This document shows, piece after piece, positions 5,567 to 5,657 of a DNA stretch of 5,657 nt (positions are counted from its first letter, which is position 1; every line of letters begins with the position of its first letter). Below the pieces are notes generated by a model. It was given only the letters and a program-made list of their open reading frames with translations. It did no database searches and was not told where the DNA came from. The translations under genes were made by a program, and so were the position numbers. Location: positions 1 to 5,657 of the forward strand of contig DLME01000160.1 of assembly GCA_002479215.1 (NCBI GenBank), in the 5' to 3' direction. This DNA comes from Syntrophaceae bacterium UBA7544 (GTDB lineage: Bacteria > Desulfobacterota > Syntrophia > Syntrophales > Smithellaceae).

Positions 5567-5657
5567 AATCTGAAATCTGCGGTCTGCGGTGTTTCCAGGG
5601 CCTAGCTTCCTCCAGCTGGGAGGCCAGGCGAAAGAGAGTGGCTTCATCGCCGAAGCG
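5556..5657 (-). CDS. Probable amidase (amidase signature family), C-terminal end only
   Basis: This open frame enters from the right edge on the minus strand and ends with TGA at 5556-5558. Its 33 visible residues begin [20 protein letters not shown] and continue [13 protein letters not shown]. The run [21 protein letters not shown] is the classic C-terminus of amidase-signature hydrolases (GatA, NylA and general amidases), which normally stop a few residues after the 'RPW..RRP' segment. Such enzymes cleave amide bonds with a Ser-cisSer-Lys triad, which lies outside the window, so activity and substrate cannot be judged. The last nine codons lie largely in a 7-bp tandem repeat and look like a repeat-derived tail. 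The gene converges on the TetR gene and overlaps its 3' end by 11 bp. Confidence 0.75.
   Translation of the reverse strand, partial: RFGDEATLFRLASQLEEARPWKHRRPQISDFRR
5563..5590. repeat. Four-unit 7-bp tandem repeat at the convergent gene ends
   Basis: The four successive units are CTAAAAT, CTGAAAT, CTGCGGT and CTGCGGT; the last two are identical and the others differ by one to three bases. The TetR stop TAA lies within the first unit. On the minus strand the same bases encode the last residues of the amidase (R-R-P-Q-I-S-D-F). As seven is not a multiple of three, gain or loss of one unit would shift the amidase frame just before its stop. The period is plain from the sequence; any function is unknown. 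Confidence 0.7.

Noticed and set aside
5462..5647. 61-codon minus-strand open frame at the right edge starting at ATG 5645-5647
   Set aside because: It is in a different frame from the amidase tail, shows no family resemblance and runs antisense through the TetR gene. The frame ending at 5556 carries the recognisable amidase motif instead.

Overview
The window is dominated by a branched-chain amino acid type (LivHMGF, HAAT family) ABC importer operon read on the minus strand. A TetR-family regulator diverges from it on the plus strand, and the tail of a probable amidase enters on the minus strand at the right edge. The organism is most likely an anaerobic, mid-GC Gram-negative of the Deltaproteobacteria/Desulfobacterota type. 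That is an inference from the style of the long binding protein, which has an N-terminal 'SDFDPSNPIIPTGDTIKI' segment, and from the pairing of a Liv cassette with a TetR regulator. No taxonomic marker gene is present.

Layout from left to right: positions 1-116 (minus) are the first 38 codons of livF. Then come livG (159-905), livM (902-1897) and livH (1894-2766). The periplasmic binding protein (2859-4322) is the first gene of the operon. The order binding protein-H-M-G-F matches the classical liv operons. H/M and M/G overlap through ATGA stop-start junctions, so they are probably translationally coupled. The 92-bp gap between the binding protein and livH and the 42-bp gap between livG and livF each have their own Shine-Dalgarno sequence.

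Positions 4323-4915 form a gene-free, AT-rich divergent control region. It holds a perfect TATAAT candidate for the transporter, two adjacent long imperfect hairpins (4609-4656 and 4669-4715), and a perfect 12-bp palindrome (4733-4744) that is a good candidate TetR operator. The TetR gene follows at 4916-5566. Its stop codon lies in a four-unit, 7-bp tandem repeat (5563-5590) that is also the C-terminal coding sequence of the convergent amidase gene (5556-5657, partial).

Working model (inference): the TetR protein senses a small ligand, perhaps an acyl-CoA or aromatic compound, and controls the divergent uptake operon and possibly its own gene. The binding protein captures a carboxylate, amino acid or amide in the periplasm, LivH/LivM form the membrane channel, and LivG/LivF hydrolyse ATP. 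The transported substrate cannot be read from the sequence. I see no sign of a new defence or mobile system. The most unusual content is the structured non-coding region and the heptamer repeat across the convergent gene ends.
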